DNA of 64,000 nucleotides from Kaistia hirudinis (GTDB lineage: Bacteria; Pseudomonadota; Alphaproteobacteria; Rhizobiales; Kaistiaceae): NCBI RefSeq assembly GCF_014196455.1, contig NZ_JACIDS010000001.1:248001-312000 (forward strand). Reading direction: 5' to 3'. The notes below the pieces were generated by a model, which did no database searches, was not told the origin of the DNA, and saw nothing but the letters and a program-made list of their open reading frames with translations. Positions 1 to 9,110 of the stretch are shown piece after piece; positions within the stretch are counted from its first letter, which is position 1; each line of letters opens with the position of its first letter. Position numbers and translations under genes: made by a program.

Positions 1-2
1 AC

Positions 3-554
3 GAGTACCAGCCGGTGCTCAAGAAGCTCCGCGTCCAGAGCTGGGCGGATTTCTCCGAGGCCGTGCATCGCGGCGCCGCCGCCGGCCGCCTCGCCGGCAC
101 GGTGACGTCGCGCCAGGAGCGCAAGACCAAGACCGGCAACCGCATGGGCATCGTGCAATTCTCCGATCCCACGGGCCAGTTCGAGGCGATCCTCTTTTCC
201 GAGGCGCTGAACGAGTTCCGCGACCTGCTGGAGCCCGGGCAGTCGGTCATGGTCCAGGTCGCGGCCGAGGATAGGCCGGAAGGCATCAGCCTCCGCATCG
301 CCTCGGTGAAGCCGCTCGACCAGGTCGATGCCGGCCTCAAGCAGCTCCGCGTCTTCCTGCGCGGCGAGGAACCGCTCCGCAGCATCGAACGCCAGCTTTC
401 ACGCGGCGGCGACGGCGACGTGTCGCTCGTCCTGCTGCTGGAGGAGGGCCGGCGCGAGGTCGAAGTGCAACTCCCCGGCCGCTACCAGCTCTCCCCGCAG
501 ATCGCGAGCGCGCTCCGGACGGTCGGCGGCATCGTGCAGGTGGAGCTGGTCTGA
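3..554 (+). CDS. dnaE: DNA polymerase III subunit alpha, C-terminal end (partial)
   Basis: This is the last 183 residues of the replicative polymerase catalytic subunit; the gene enters from the left edge, so no start is visible. The piece covers the OB-fold nucleic-acid-binding domain (KTGNRMGIVQFSDPTGQFEA, then a strand-rich segment ending in SLRIASVKPLDQ) and the short C-terminal tail ending GGIVQVELV, which matches the usual end of alphaproteobacterial DnaE. The polymerase and PHP domains lie outside the window. The reading frame is open from base 3 and ends in TGA. Identification rests on the OB-fold segment and the tail only. Confidence 0.88.
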   Translation, partial: EYQPVLKKLRVQSWADFSEAVHRGAAAGRLAGTVTSRQERKTKTGNRMGIVQFSDPTGQFEAILFSEALNEFRDLLEPGQSVMVQVAAEDRPEGISLRIASVKPLDQVDAGLKQLRVFLRGEEPLRSIERQLSRGGDGDVSLVLLLEEGRREVEVQLPGRYQLSPQIASALRTVGGIVQVELV

Positions 555-616
555 GGGCAGGGGCTGTCTGCCTACCGTGGCTGCTATCGCATCTGCGATG
601 CAGAGGCTGCGGCCCT

Positions 617-783
617 TCCTTCACCTCCCCCTAAGGGGGAGACCGACGGCCGCAGGCTGGCGGGAGAGGGTTTAGGGAAGGCTCAGAACAAGGCGCTGAT
701 CCGTCGCGGCAGAAGCTGATAGCCCGTAAACCCTCACCCGGCGCTTCGCGCCGACCTCTCCCTCAGGGAGAGGTGAAGAGGGG
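617..783. repeat. Facing pair of intergenic palindromic elements
   Basis: Two copies of a short GC-rich element face each other: about 617-675 (tcacctccccctaaggggga ... ggcgggagagggttt) and about 730-783 (ccctcacccggcgcttcgcg ... ctccctcagggagaggtga). Each carries its own small palindrome, and the outer halves complement each other, so the whole could fold as a large hairpin just after dnaE. The layout is that of the REP/RIME-like palindromes scattered between genes in Rhizobiales. No gene is seen between dnaE and the tandem array at 885. Confidence 0.6.
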
Positions 784-884
784 AGGACGCGCGCAGTCCG
801 CTCTGACTGTTTCGCTGTATCCCGCTCTATGTGCCGATGTCAGTTTCAGCCGTGTCGATCCGCAGGCCGCTCTCACGCCGCACC

Positions 885-1969
885 GCCGTCATCCCGGCGA
901 GTGCCGGGGTCCATACAGCCTGAGGCGATAGACGGCTTGCGCCCCGGCTGAATGGATGCCGGCTTCCGCCGGCATGACGGCATTTTGTCCTGAAACGCCG
1001 TCGCCGTTTCCAGCCAACCAGACCCCTCCCCGAAACCGCTTCGCGGTTTTGACCCTCCCTCAAGGGGAGGGTTCAAGGAAAGGGGCGTTCGCTGCGGCTC
1101 GGCTTTGCCTTGCCGTCATCGCAACGCCACCGCCGTCATTCCGGCGGAAGCCGGGATCCATACAGCGTGAGGCGATAGACGGCTTGCGCCCCGGCTGAAT
1201 GGATGCCAGCTCCGCCCTGGATGCCGGCATTTTGTGCTGACGCGCCGTCGCCGTTTCCAGCCAACCAGACCCCTCCCCAAAACCGCTATGCGGTTTTGAC
1301 CCTCAATCAAGGGGAGGGTTCAAGGCGAGGGGCGTTCGCTGCAGCTCGGCTTTGCTTTGCCGTCATCGCAACGCCACCGCCGTCATCCCGGCGGAAGCCG
1401 GGATCCATGCAGCCTGAGGCGACAGACGGCTTGCGCCCCGGCGGAATGGATGCCGGCTTCCGCCTGCATGACGGCATTTTGTCCTGAGACGTCGTCGCCG
1501 TTTCCAGCCGACCAGACCCCTCCCCAAAACCGCTTTGCGGTTTTGACCCTCAATCAAGGGGAGGGTTCAAGGCGAGGGGCGTTCGCTGCAGCTCGGCTTT
1601 GCTTTGCCGTCATCGCAACCCCTCCGGCGTCATCCCGGCGGAAGCCGGGATCCATGCAGCCTGAGGCGACAGACGGCTTGCGCCCCGGCGGAATGGATGC
1701 CGGCTTCCGCCTGCATGACGGCATTTTGTCCTGAGACGTCGTCGCCGTTTCCAGCCGACCAGACCCCTCCCCAAAACCGCTTTGCGGTTTTGACCCTCCC
1801 TCAAGGGGAGGGTTCAAGGAAAGGGGCGTTCGCCGCGGCGCGGCTTTGCTTTGCCGTCATCGCAACCCCTCCGGCGTCATCCCGGCGAAAGCCGGGATCC
1901 ATGCAGCCTGAGGCGATAGACGACTTGCGCCCCGGCTGAATGGATGCCGGCTTTCGCCGGCATGACGGC
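885..1969. repeat. 247-bp tandem repeat array, about 4.4 copies
   Basis: The marker ccatacag/ccatgcag occurs at 911, 1158, 1405, 1652 and 1899, exactly 247 bases apart each time. Each unit has two parts. The first is a long imperfect inverted repeat: cgtcatcccggcggaagccg on one arm, and atggatgccggcttccgcc with catgacggc on the other. The second is a hairpin-bearing segment (cccctccccaaaaccgcttt gcggttttgaccctc, then caaggggaggg). Units 3 and 4 are the most alike; units 1, 2 and 5 have diverged. Short ORFs recur in register on both strands but follow the repeat and are not genes. The rest of 555-2141 holds no supported gene. Confidence 0.9.
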
Positions 1970-2141
1970 GTCATTTGGGGTTGGCCGGAGTTCTACGCCC
2001 GGAACCTGCATACGCCCATTTAGTCTCGCCGGCCTCCGTTCGGGACCGGGAACTGGGCTGTGCAGGCCGGCCCGCCGAGCGGTCTCGGCCCCTGCGGCGG
2101 CGCCTCTCGGTCCGCTATCCGGTCGCCCCCGCATCCCCCGC

Positions 2142-2735
2142 TCAATAATGCGATGGCAACAGTTCGGCGAAGGCGTACAGGCCGAGGGGGATGTAGAGGA
2201 GCGTTGCGGCGATCTGGATGGGGCGGGGGCTGGCGAAGGCGATGAGCGGCAGCAGGCAGAGGGCGAAGTTCAGTGCCTCCGCCAGCGTCAGGACGTCCAT
2301 GTTCCAGAACAGGGCGTTGGCGAGGATGGCGAGGGCGTTGAACGCCGCGATGGGGATGAGCGCCCAGCGCCCGTCCGCCTCGAAATGCCGGCGAAGGTTC
2401 GTGCCCTCCTCGATTTCGGCCGGCGGCAGGACGAGGGCGGCGGCGAGGAAGAGCGCCAGCACGAGCGCGACGATCAGCAGGAAGTTCGGGAAGGTCCAGC
2501 TCCGCATGGCGGTCGCCAGTTCCTCCATGCTCCACCAGAAGGCGAGCTGCTGGAGGAAAATGAAGAGGGCCCAGGCCATCGGAACCCAGTCGAGGATGGC
2601 GCGCCTGCGGGCGCGGAACACCGCGACGGCCGAGGCGAGGAGCCTTGCGACACCGAGGCCGAGGATCATCGAGAAGACGGTCGATATCCAGCGGAACGTA
2701 TCCAAGCGGTCGGCTCCCCATGCGCGGCGGGGCAA
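2142..2735 (-). CDS. Integral membrane protein of unknown function
   Basis: A 197-residue protein dominated by hydrophobic stretches: ISTVFSMILGLGVARLLASAV (about residues 17-37), WVPMAWALFIFLQQLAFWW, FLLIVALVLALFLAAALVL, IPIAAFNALAILANALFW and FALCLLPLIAFA. Five or six membrane helices are likely, and a charged loop (PPAEIEEGTNLRRHFEADGR) separates the two halves. I recognise no catalytic motif and do not assign a function. It stands alone, antisense to its neighbours, between the tandem repeat array and queA. The hydrophobic pattern makes it a real gene rather than a shadow of the longer ORFs that overlap it. Confidence 0.6.
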   Translation of the reverse strand: MPRRAWGADRLDTFRWISTVFSMILGLGVARLLASAVAVFRARRRAILDWVPMAWALFIFLQQLAFWWSMEELATAMRSWTFPNFLLIVALVLALFLAAALVLPPAEIEEGTNLRRHFEADGRWALIPIAAFNALAILANALFWNMDVLTLAEALNFALCLLPLIAFASPRPIQIAATLLYIPLGLYAFAELLPSHY

Positions 2736-2925
2736 GCATAGCGGATCGGGAAGGCGGGCGGCAGTCGCCCGCGCGCCCTCCGCGCGGGGCGTCGTTCGTA
2801 GCGCATTGGAGCCGCGCAGGCGGCCCGGCTCCCGCTTTTCGCATCGGAGCCATCCTGAAAACCGGATTCCCCTTTGCGGCCTGATGCTCTAGTAGGGGGC
2901 GCCGAACCCGGCGGACGGAAACTCC

Positions 2926-4008
2926 ATGCGCGTCGACCTTTTCGATTTCGAGCTCCCCGAGGAGCGGATCGCGCTGCGCCCCGCGCGGCCGCGCGATGCC
3001 GCGCGCCTGCTCGTCGTGCGCCCCGGCGCTGCGCCCGAAGATCGCATCGTCCGCGATCTGCCGGATCTGCTCGGCCCCGGCGATGCGCTCGTCTTCAACG
3101 ATACGCGCGTCATCCCGGCCCAGCTCTTCGGCGAGCGCGTGCGCGACGGCGTCGCCGCGCGCATCGGCGTCACGCTGCATCTGCGCGAGAGCGGCAGCCG
3201 CTGGCGCGCCTTCGTGCGGCCGGCGAAGAAGATCGCGGCCGGCGAGCGGATCCTGTTCGGCGAGAGCGCCGATCGCGCCTGCCTGCTGGCCGGGCTCGCT
3301 GCCACCGTGACCGAGAAGGGCGAGGCCGGCGAGGTCGTGCTCGACTTCGACCTTTCGGGTCCCGCGCTCGACGAGGCGATCGCCAGCGTCGGCCATATTC
3401 CGCTGCCGCCCTATATCGCCTCGAAGCGCGCGGAGGATGGCGAGGATCGGCGCGACTACCAGACCATCTATGCCCGCGAGGATGGCGCCGTCGCCGCGCC
3501 GACCGCCGGGCTGCATTTCACGCCGGAGCTGTTCGCGCGGCTCGACGCGCTCGACGTCTCCCGCCATTTCGTGACGCTGCATGTCGGGGCAGGGACCTTC
3601 CTGCCGGTGAAGGCCGACGATACAGCCGAGCACAAGATGCATGCCGAGCGCGGCGAGGTGACCGCCGAGACGGCCGAGGCGCTGAATGCGGTGCGCGCGC
3701 GGGGCGGGCGGGTCGTGGCGGTCGGGACGACGTCGCTGCGCCTCCTCGAAAGTGCGACGGGCGAGGACCGGGTCATCCGCCCGTTCCATGATGCGACGCG
3801 CATCTTCATCACGCCCGGCTATCGCTTCCGCGCCGTCGACGCGCTGATGACGAATTTCCATCTGCCGCGCTCGACCCTCTTCATGCTCGTCTCCGCCTTT
3901 TCGGGGCTCGAGACGATGCGCGCGGCCTATGCGCATGCGATCGCGACCGGCTATCGCTTCTATTCCTACGGCGATGCGTCGCTGCTGTTTCCCGAGAGTG
4001 CCGAATGA
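2926..4008 (+). CDS. queA: tRNA preQ1(34) S-adenosylmethionine ribosyltransferase-isomerase QueA
   Basis: QueA moves the ribosyl part of S-adenosylmethionine onto preQ1 in position 34 of tRNA, giving epoxyqueuosine. At 360 residues it has the normal family length. Visible family motifs are the N-terminal [32 protein letters not shown] (about 58-69), GHIPLPPYI (about 156-164), APTAGLHFT (about 191-199) and [11 protein letters not shown]. The start ATG matches the conserved family N-terminus. The last four bases overlap the start of tgt (ATGA), so the two are translated as a pair in the order of the queuosine pathway reversed: Tgt acts first, QueA second. Confidence 0.96.
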   Translation: MRVDLFDFELPEERIALRPARPRDAARLLVVRPGAAPEDRIVRDLPDLLGPGDALVFNDTRVIPAQLFGERVRDGVAARIGVTLHLRESGSRWRAFVRPAKKIAAGERILFGESADRACLLAGLAATVTEKGEAGEVVLDFDLSGPALDEAIASVGHIPLPPYIASKRAEDGEDRRDYQTIYAREDGAVAAPTAGLHFTPELFARLDALDVSRHFVTLHVGAGTFLPVKADDTAEHKMHAERGEVTAETAEALNAVRARGGRVVAVGTTSLRLLESATGEDRVIRPFHDATRIFITPGYRFRAVDALMTNFHLPRSTLFMLVSAFSGLETMRAAYAHAIATGYRFYSYGDASLLFPESAE

Positions 4009-5135
4009 CCGAGAAATTCACTTTCACGCTGCACGCCACCGACGGCATGGCGCGCCGCGGCACGGTCTCGATGCCGCGGGGCGATATCCGCACGCCGGCC
4101 TTCATGCCGGTCGGCACGGCGGGAACGGTCAAGGCGATGTATCCGGGCCAGGTGCGCGAGCTCGGCTCCGACATCATCCTCGGCAACACCTATCACCTGA
4201 TGCTGCGCCCCGGCGCGGAGCGGGTGGCCAAGCTCGGCGGGCTGCATGTCTTCGCCAACTGGCCGCATCCGATCCTGACCGATTCCGGCGGCTTCCAGGT
4301 CATGTCGCTGGCGCAGCTCAGAAAGCTCGACGAGAACGGCGTTACCTTCCAGAGCCATATCGACGGCCGCCGCTACGAGCTGACGCCGGAGCGCTCGATC
4401 GAGATCCAGGGCCTGCTCGACAGCGACATCCAGATGCAGCTCGACGAATGCGTCGCGCTGCCCTCCTCGGAAGCGGAGATCGAGCGGGCGATGCGCCTGT
4501 CGCTGCGCTGGGCGGAGCGTTCCAAGGCGGCGTTCGGCGAGCAGCCGGGCAAGGCCGTCTTCGGCATCGTGCAGGGCGGCGATGTTCCGCGCCTCCGCAT
4601 TGCCTCTGCCGAGGCCCTGCGCGACATGGACTTCAAGGGCTATTCGATTGGCGGCCTCGCGGTCGGCGAGCCACAGCATGTCATGCTGGAGATCCTGTCG
4701 ATCACTACGCCAGTGCTTCCCGCCGAGAAGCCGCGCTATCTGATGGGCGTCGGCACGCCGGACGACATCCTCGAATCGGTCGCGCGCGGCGTCGACATGT
4801 TCGATTGCGTCATGCCGACCCGTGCCGGAAGGCATGGCCTCGCCTTCACTCGCTTCGGCAAGGTCAATCTGAAGAATGCCCGCCATGCCGAGGATCACCG
4901 TCCGCTCGACGAGGCATCCGACTGTCCGGCCAGCCGCGACTATTCGCGCGCCTATCTGCATCACCTGTTCAAGGCGAACGAGACGCTGGCGGCGATGCTG
5001 CTCACCTGGAACAACCTCGCCTATTACCAGCAGCTGATGGCCGGCATACGCGGCGCGATCGACGAGCGCCGGTTCGAGGATTTCCGCCTCGCCACCAAGG
5101 CCGGCTGGGCGCGCGGCGACATCGCGCCGCTCTGA
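4005..5135 (+). CDS. tgt: tRNA-guanine(34) transglycosylase
   Basis: Tgt swaps guanine 34 for preQ1 in tRNAs for Asp, Asn, His and Tyr. The 376-residue protein shows [27 protein letters not shown] with the active-site Asp at about 93, [17 protein letters not shown], and [13 protein letters not shown] with the nucleophile Asp at about 267. One feature differs from the E. coli enzyme: the zinc site, CDCYTC there, reads SDCPAS here (about 305-310), so only one of three ligand cysteines remains, followed by [11 protein letters not shown]. Start and frame are fixed by the ATGA overlap with queA. Confidence 0.96.
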   Translation: MTEKFTFTLHATDGMARRGTVSMPRGDIRTPAFMPVGTAGTVKAMYPGQVRELGSDIILGNTYHLMLRPGAERVAKLGGLHVFANWPHPILTDSGGFQVMSLAQLRKLDENGVTFQSHIDGRRYELTPERSIEIQGLLDSDIQMQLDECVALPSSEAEIERAMRLSLRWAERSKAAFGEQPGKAVFGIVQGGDVPRLRIASAEALRDMDFKGYSIGGLAVGEPQHVMLEILSITTPVLPAEKPRYLMGVGTPDDILESVARGVDMFDCVMPTRAGRHGLAFTRFGKVNLKNARHAEDHRPLDEASDCPASRDYSRAYLHHLFKANETLAAMLLTWNNLAYYQQLMAGIRGAIDERRFEDFRLATKAGWARGDIAPL

Positions 5136-5235
5136 GACGTGTCGATTTCGCCAATGGCGGCGCGCGGGCGAGATTGGCGGCGACCGGCGCGAGGCCCTAT
5201 AAGGGGCGCGACCGGCGCAGTGAAGGAGTGACCCG

Positions 5236-5472
5236 ATGAAGGCTCTGTTCGTGCAGATCAAATGCGAGCTCGGCCGCGCCTATGACGTCGCGTCCGCCAT
5301 CGCCGATGCGGAGATCGCCTCGGAGATCTATTCGACAGCCGGCGAGTTCGACCTTCTCGTGAAGTTCTATCTCGAAGACCATGTCGATCCAGGACATTTC
5401 GTGACCGCGTCGGTGCAGCGCTTCGACGGAATCCGCGATACGCGCACCATCATGACGTTCCGCGCCTTCTAG
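5236..5472 (+). CDS. Lrp/AsnC-type ligand-binding (RAM) domain protein
   Basis: A 78-residue stand-alone RAM/AsnC ligand-binding domain without a DNA-binding part. It reads KALFVQIKCELGRAYDVASA, then EIYSTAGEFDLLVKFYL, and ends IRDTRTIMTFRAF; the TAGEFDLLVK and R-T-I/T-M-TF features are typical of the family. Such proteins form ring oligomers that bind small ligands, often amino acids. A Shine-Dalgarno-like aaggag lies seven bases before the ATG. It lies 100 bases after tgt. Its stop codon overlaps the stop of the converging gene on the other strand (the ctag palindrome at 5469-5472). Confidence 0.85.
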   Translation: MKALFVQIKCELGRAYDVASAIADAEIASEIYSTAGEFDLLVKFYLEDHVDPGHFVTASVQRFDGIRDTRTIMTFRAF

Positions 5473-6473
5473 AAGCCTCTCGAAAGAGCCCGTTCCAGCC
5501 GTTCGAAACCGCCTTCCGGCGGGATGCCGATGCGGATGCGTGTCGGGTCCTCGGCGAAGATCCGCGTCCAGATCCCCTGCCGCGCAAGGGCGAGGTGCAG
5601 CGCTGCAGCGTCCTGCGTGATCACCGAGCGGAAGAGATCCGTCCCTTCGATCGTGACGTAACCAACTGATTGCAAAAGCGAATCGAGACGCGCACGTTCC
5701 GTCGCGAGCCGCGTCCGCGTCGCCGCCTGCCAGGCCGTATCGGCGAGCGCCAGCCGGCCGGCCGCGATCGCGGGACCCGAGACCGGCCAGTCGCCGAGCA
5801 GCCTTTCAAGCGGTCCCAGCAACTCCCTGTCTCCGATCACGAAGCCGAGTCGTAGTCCGGCCAGCCCATAGAACTTGCCGAATGAGCGCAGGACGATGGT
5901 CCGCGGGCCGATCATCGGCACGACGCTCGCCTCCGGCGCGAGGTCGCAGAAGGCCTCGTCGACGATCAGTGTGTGCCGTTCGCCGATGCTCGCCAGCGTC
6001 TCCGGCGCGACGGTTCGGCCGTCGGGATTGTTCGGGTTGGCGAGGACGATAATGCTAGCTGCATCAATCGCTTGACTGAGATCCGCAACGCGCTTGAACG
6101 CGTGTCCCGCCGCGTCCCAGGCCTCGGCATGGCCGGAATAGGTCGGCGACAGGATCGCGACGGGCCCGCGCGGGAACAGGAGCGGAATCAGCCGCAGCGC
6201 AAGATCGCTGCCGGGAACGGGGAGCACCACCGCATCCGCGGGCGCCGCATAGGCACGCCGCGCCACCGCGAGCAAGTCGCGGAGCGCCGCCGGATCGGGC
6301 AGGCGGAGGAGGTCGTCGGGTGCGAAAGGCGGCAGCGGGAAGGCGTGCGGATTGATCCCGGTCGAAAGATCGAGCCAGTCGTCCAGTGGGATGCCATGGA
6401 GCCGCGCCGCATCGACCAGTCCGCCGCCATGCCGCGGCTGCGGGCCGGGGGCAGGCGATGATCGATCCGCCAT
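5469..6473 (-). CDS. cobD: Threonine-phosphate decarboxylase (PLP-dependent, cobalamin pathway)
   Basis: A 334-residue fold-type I PLP enzyme, expected to decarboxylate L-threonine-O-3-phosphate to the aminopropanol phosphate linker of cobalamin (CobC in Pseudomonas naming, CobD in Salmonella). Seen: DLSTGINPHAFP (about 35-46), NPNNPDG (146-152), VDEAFCDL (171-178) and the PLP lysine in SFGKFYGLAGLRLGF (K200). The start at 6473 is chosen because the longer reading frame would run through tRNA-Cys. No other cobalamin gene is near, so the pathway role is inferred from the family; a histidinol-phosphate aminotransferase-like role is the main alternative. Confidence 0.82.
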   Translation of the reverse strand: MADRSSPAPGPQPRHGGGLVDAARLHGIPLDDWLDLSTGINPHAFPLPPFAPDDLLRLPDPAALRDLLAVARRAYAAPADAVVLPVPGSDLALRLIPLLFPRGPVAILSPTYSGHAEAWDAAGHAFKRVADLSQAIDAASIIVLANPNNPDGRTVAPETLASIGERHTLIVDEAFCDLAPEASVVPMIGPRTIVLRSFGKFYGLAGLRLGFVIGDRELLGPLERLLGDWPVSGPAIAAGRLALADTAWQAATRTRLATERARLDSLLQSVGYVTIEGTDLFRSVITQDAAALHLALARQGIWTRIFAEDPTRIRIGIPPEGGFERLERALSRGF

Positions 6474-6496
6474 GGTCTGGCTCACGGGAGGGAGAT

Positions 6497-6570
6497 TGGA
6501 GGCCTCGCCCGGAATCGAACCGGGATGCAAGGATTTGCAGTCCTCTGCGTAACCATTCCGCCACGAGGCC
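6497..6570 (-). tRNA. tRNA-Cys (GCA)
   Basis: On the minus strand a 74-nt cloverleaf reads from GGCCTCG at 6570 to CGAGGCC at 6501, which pair as a seven-base acceptor stem. The anticodon loop is CTGCAAA (anticodon GCA) on the stem GAGGA/TCCTT (four of five bases paired), and the T-arm is CCCGGTTCGATTCCGGG. The discriminator base is U, as expected for Cys, and the 3' CCA is encoded (6499-6497). It lies 23 bases upstream of the start of the threonine-phosphate decarboxylase gene, on the same strand. Confidence 0.95.
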
Positions 6571-6748
6571 CTCGGGCTGCGGATGTAGAGGGAAGGGGCG
6601 CCCTGAGGCAAGTCTTTTCTCGCGTCGTCCCCAGGCTGCACAGATGAAAGCGGGCTGCGTCGCCGCAGCGCGGCGCTCGCGTCTTGTCACCCCGCGGACA
6701 GACCGGTAAGGATCAGGAAAACTCGTTTCCGACGTGAGGTTTCCGAGC

Positions 6749-7417
6749 ATGGTCGATTTCGCCACGGCGCGCACCACGATGGTGGACTGCCAGATCCGCA
6801 CGGTGGACGTGACCGACTATGACGTCCTCGACGCCTTCTCCGCCGTGCCGCGCGAGGCCTTCGTTCCCGAGGCTCTGAAGCCGCTGGCCTATATCGACGG
6901 CGACCTGCTGCTGACCGGCCCCGGCGAAACGCCGCGCTATCTGACGGAAGCCGGTCCGCTCGCCAAGCTCGTCCAGCTCGCCGACATCCTGCCGCAGGAC
7001 AAGGTGCTCGTCGTGGGCACCGCCACCGGCTATTCGGCGGCGATTCTCTCGCGGCTCGCCGCTTCGGTGACGGCGCTCGAGGAGAATGCCGCGCTCGCCG
7101 AACGCGCGCGCGCCATCCTGCCGGAACTCGGCGTCTCGAATGTCGAAATCGTCACCGGACCGCTGGCGGCCGGCTGGAAAGCCGGGGCGCCTTACGACGT
7201 GATCGTGCTCGAAGGCGCGATCGACGTGCTGCCGGATGCGCTGGCCGCGCAACTCGCCGAGGGCGGGCGAATCGTTACCGTCGTCGGCTCGCGCGGCCTA
7301 GCCGCAAAGGGCACGATCTACACGCGTTCCGGTGGCTCCGTGAGCGGTCGCCCTGCGTTCAACACCCATGTGCAGCCCTTGCCGGGCTTCGCGGCGCCGG
7401 CCGGGTTCGTGTTCTAA
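6749..7417 (+). CDS. Protein-L-isoaspartate O-methyltransferase family protein
   Basis: A 222-residue SAM-dependent methyltransferase of the PCMT family. It starts VDFATARTTMVDCQIRTVDV, the usual opening of the alphaproteobacterial branch, which is why the ATG at 6749 is preferred to the upstream GTG at 6734. The SAM-binding motif reads VLVVGTATGYSAAILSRLA, with the acidic ribose-contact motif VTALEENAALAERA after it. True repair enzymes usually have GTGSGYQ here, so the substrate may differ. It lies directly before the TolC-type gene, an arrangement common in the order. Function beyond methyl transfer is not clear. Confidence 0.85.
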   Translation: MVDFATARTTMVDCQIRTVDVTDYDVLDAFSAVPREAFVPEALKPLAYIDGDLLLTGPGETPRYLTEAGPLAKLVQLADILPQDKVLVVGTATGYSAAILSRLAASVTALEENAALAERARAILPELGVSNVEIVTGPLAAGWKAGAPYDVIVLEGAIDVLPDALAAQLAEGGRIVTVVGSRGLAAKGTIYTRSGGSVSGRPAFNTHVQPLPGFAAPAGFVF

Positions 7418-7619
7418 TTAGCGCGTAAAATCAAAGTGATAGCGTTTCGGGCCTACGGCGTATCGTATCGCCCTATGTGGCTTTAGGGCCGCATCGAACA
7501 CTTTATCAACGGTTTCATGGGTCGTGCCATTTGACGGTCATGGCCCCCTGCGTATCTTAATCGCGTTAGGTTCGGTGGTGGACGTCCGGTAGGGGGGCGT
7601 CGCCTCGCAACGTCGAGGT

Positions 7620-8987
7620 TTGACATTGTCTTTTTCCCGGGTCTTCTTGACTTCTGCGGCCTTCGCCGCGGTTCTGGTGGCCGCCCCTGCCGTTCGCGCG
7701 GATACGCTGAATGAAGCGCTCGCGCTGACCTACAGCAATAATCCGACGCTGAACGCGCAGCGCGCGGCCTTGCGTGCGACCGATGAAGGCGTGCCGCAGG
7801 CCCTGTCGGGCTATCGGCCCGTTGTTTCGGGCACGGCGTCGATCGGCTATTCGTCCCTCAACACGTCTGCGGGTGCGGTCAATCTGAACCCTCGGTCGGT
7901 CGGCATCACGGTCGAGCAGCCTCTGTTCCGGGGCTTTCAGACCCAGAACAATGTGAAGCAGGCGGAGTCGTCGGTTCTGGCCGGCCGTGAAGTGCTCCGC
8001 TCGACCGAGCAGGATGTCTTCCTCGACGCCGTGTCCGCCTACACCAATGTGTTGCAGACGCAGGCGATCCTGAAGCTGCGCGAGCAGAACATCACCTTCC
8101 TGCAGGAGCAGCAGCGCGCCGCGGCTGATCGCCTGAAGGTCGGCGAGGGCACGCGCACCGATCTGGCGCAGACCGAGGCAAGCCTCAGCGAAGGCCAGAC
8201 GAATTACGACGTCGCCGTCGCCAATCTCAATTCGGCCAACGCGACCTATCTGCAGATCATCGGCGTCAAGCCGAAGAATCTCGTGATTCCGACTTTCAGC
8301 AATCGCGTTCTGCCGAAGTCGGTTGATGCTGCCATCCAGGTTGGCCAGAAGAACCACCCGGCCATTCTGGCTGCCGGCTACAATGTCGATACGGCCGCCT
8401 TCAACGTGAAGTCGATCGAGGGCCAGCTCCTGCCCAGCGTTTCGCTGCAGGGTTCGGCATCGCACTCGGACGAAACGTCGACCGGTAATTCCTGGGCCAA
8501 TTCGGCGACGATCACCGCGCAGATGACGGTTCCGATCTACGAGGGCGGCGTCGTCTACTCGCAGGCCCGGCAGGCCAAGGAAATCCTCGGCCAGCGTCGC
8601 ATCCAGCTCGACAGCACGCGCGATCAGGTCCGCTCCGCGGTCGATTCGGCCTGGGGGCAGCTTCAGGCGGCGACCGCCGCGATCGTGTCGGCGCAGGCGC
8701 AGATCAAGGCTGCCGAACTCGCTCTTTCGGGCGTGATCGAGGAGCAGAAGGTCGGCCAGCGCACCACGCTCGACGTGCTCAATCAGCAGCAGACGCTGAT
8801 CCAGGCGCGCGAGACGCTGGTCATCGCCCAGCGCTCGCAGATCGTTGCGGCCTACACTCTGCTTTCCGCGATGGGCGGGCTGTCTTCGAGCAAGCTCGGC
8901 CTCAAGGTCGCCACCTACAAGCCCCAGCAGCATTACAACGCCGTCCGCGACAAGTGGATTGGCCTGCGTACGCCCGACGGACGCTGA
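7620..8987 (+). CDS. tolC: TolC family outer membrane efflux protein
   Basis: A 455-residue outer membrane channel of the TolC family, the exit duct for type I secretion and RND efflux pumps. It has a signal peptide (FLTSAAFAAVLVAAPAVRA, cleavage before DTLNEAL), then the two repeated OEP domains: LNEALALTYSNNPTLNAQRA at the N-terminus, EQPLFRGFQTQNNVKQAESS, and the second repeat with YEGGVVYSQARQAKEI and GVIEEQKVGQRTTLDVLNQQ. No ATG fits; translation probably begins at TTG 7620 or TTG 7626 just before the signal sequence. No pump partner is adjacent. The 202 bases before it hold only the presumed promoter. Confidence 0.92.
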   Translation: MTLSFSRVFLTSAAFAAVLVAAPAVRADTLNEALALTYSNNPTLNAQRAALRATDEGVPQALSGYRPVVSGTASIGYSSLNTSAGAVNLNPRSVGITVEQPLFRGFQTQNNVKQAESSVLAGREVLRSTEQDVFLDAVSAYTNVLQTQAILKLREQNITFLQEQQRAAADRLKVGEGTRTDLAQTEASLSEGQTNYDVAVANLNSANATYLQIIGVKPKNLVIPTFSNRVLPKSVDAAIQVGQKNHPAILAAGYNVDTAAFNVKSIEGQLLPSVSLQGSASHSDETSTGNSWANSATITAQMTVPIYEGGVVYSQARQAKEILGQRRIQLDSTRDQVRSAVDSAWGQLQAATAAIVSAQAQIKAAELALSGVIEEQKVGQRTTLDVLNQQQTLIQARETLVIAQRSQIVAAYTLLSAMGGLSSSKLGLKVATYKPQQHYNAVRDKWIGLRTPDGR

Positions 8988-9110
8988 GTCGCGAGAGGCT
9001 TCGGGGGAAATCCGGTTCCACGGCTTTCCCCCGGCAGCGAATTCGCTACTCTGACGCGGAATCGCGCGGAAGTCGTGCGATTCGAACGCGTTGTGAGTTT
9101 CGGGGTGGCA

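Noticed and set aside
956-1939. Repeated small open frames of 60-125 residues on both strands
   Set aside because: They recur in register with the 247-bp repeat unit, carry the translated palindromes and have no ribosome sites, so they reflect the repeat and not protein genes.
885-1969. CRISPR array
   Set aside because: The unit is 247 bases, repeats throughout with no unique spacers, and no cas gene is near.
2020-3936. A 638-residue minus-strand open frame over queA, and similar long frames opposite valS (9802-12237), guaB (15385-18090) and guaA (19651-21207)
   Set aside because: They are antisense to unmistakable genes, consist of Arg/Ala/Gly/Asp-rich low-complexity translation and show no domain motifs; long antisense frames are expected at this GC content.
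5469-6641. Longer start of the threonine-phosphate decarboxylase at 6641
   Set aside because: The extension would translate through tRNA-Cys; ATG 6473 gives the normal family N-terminus.
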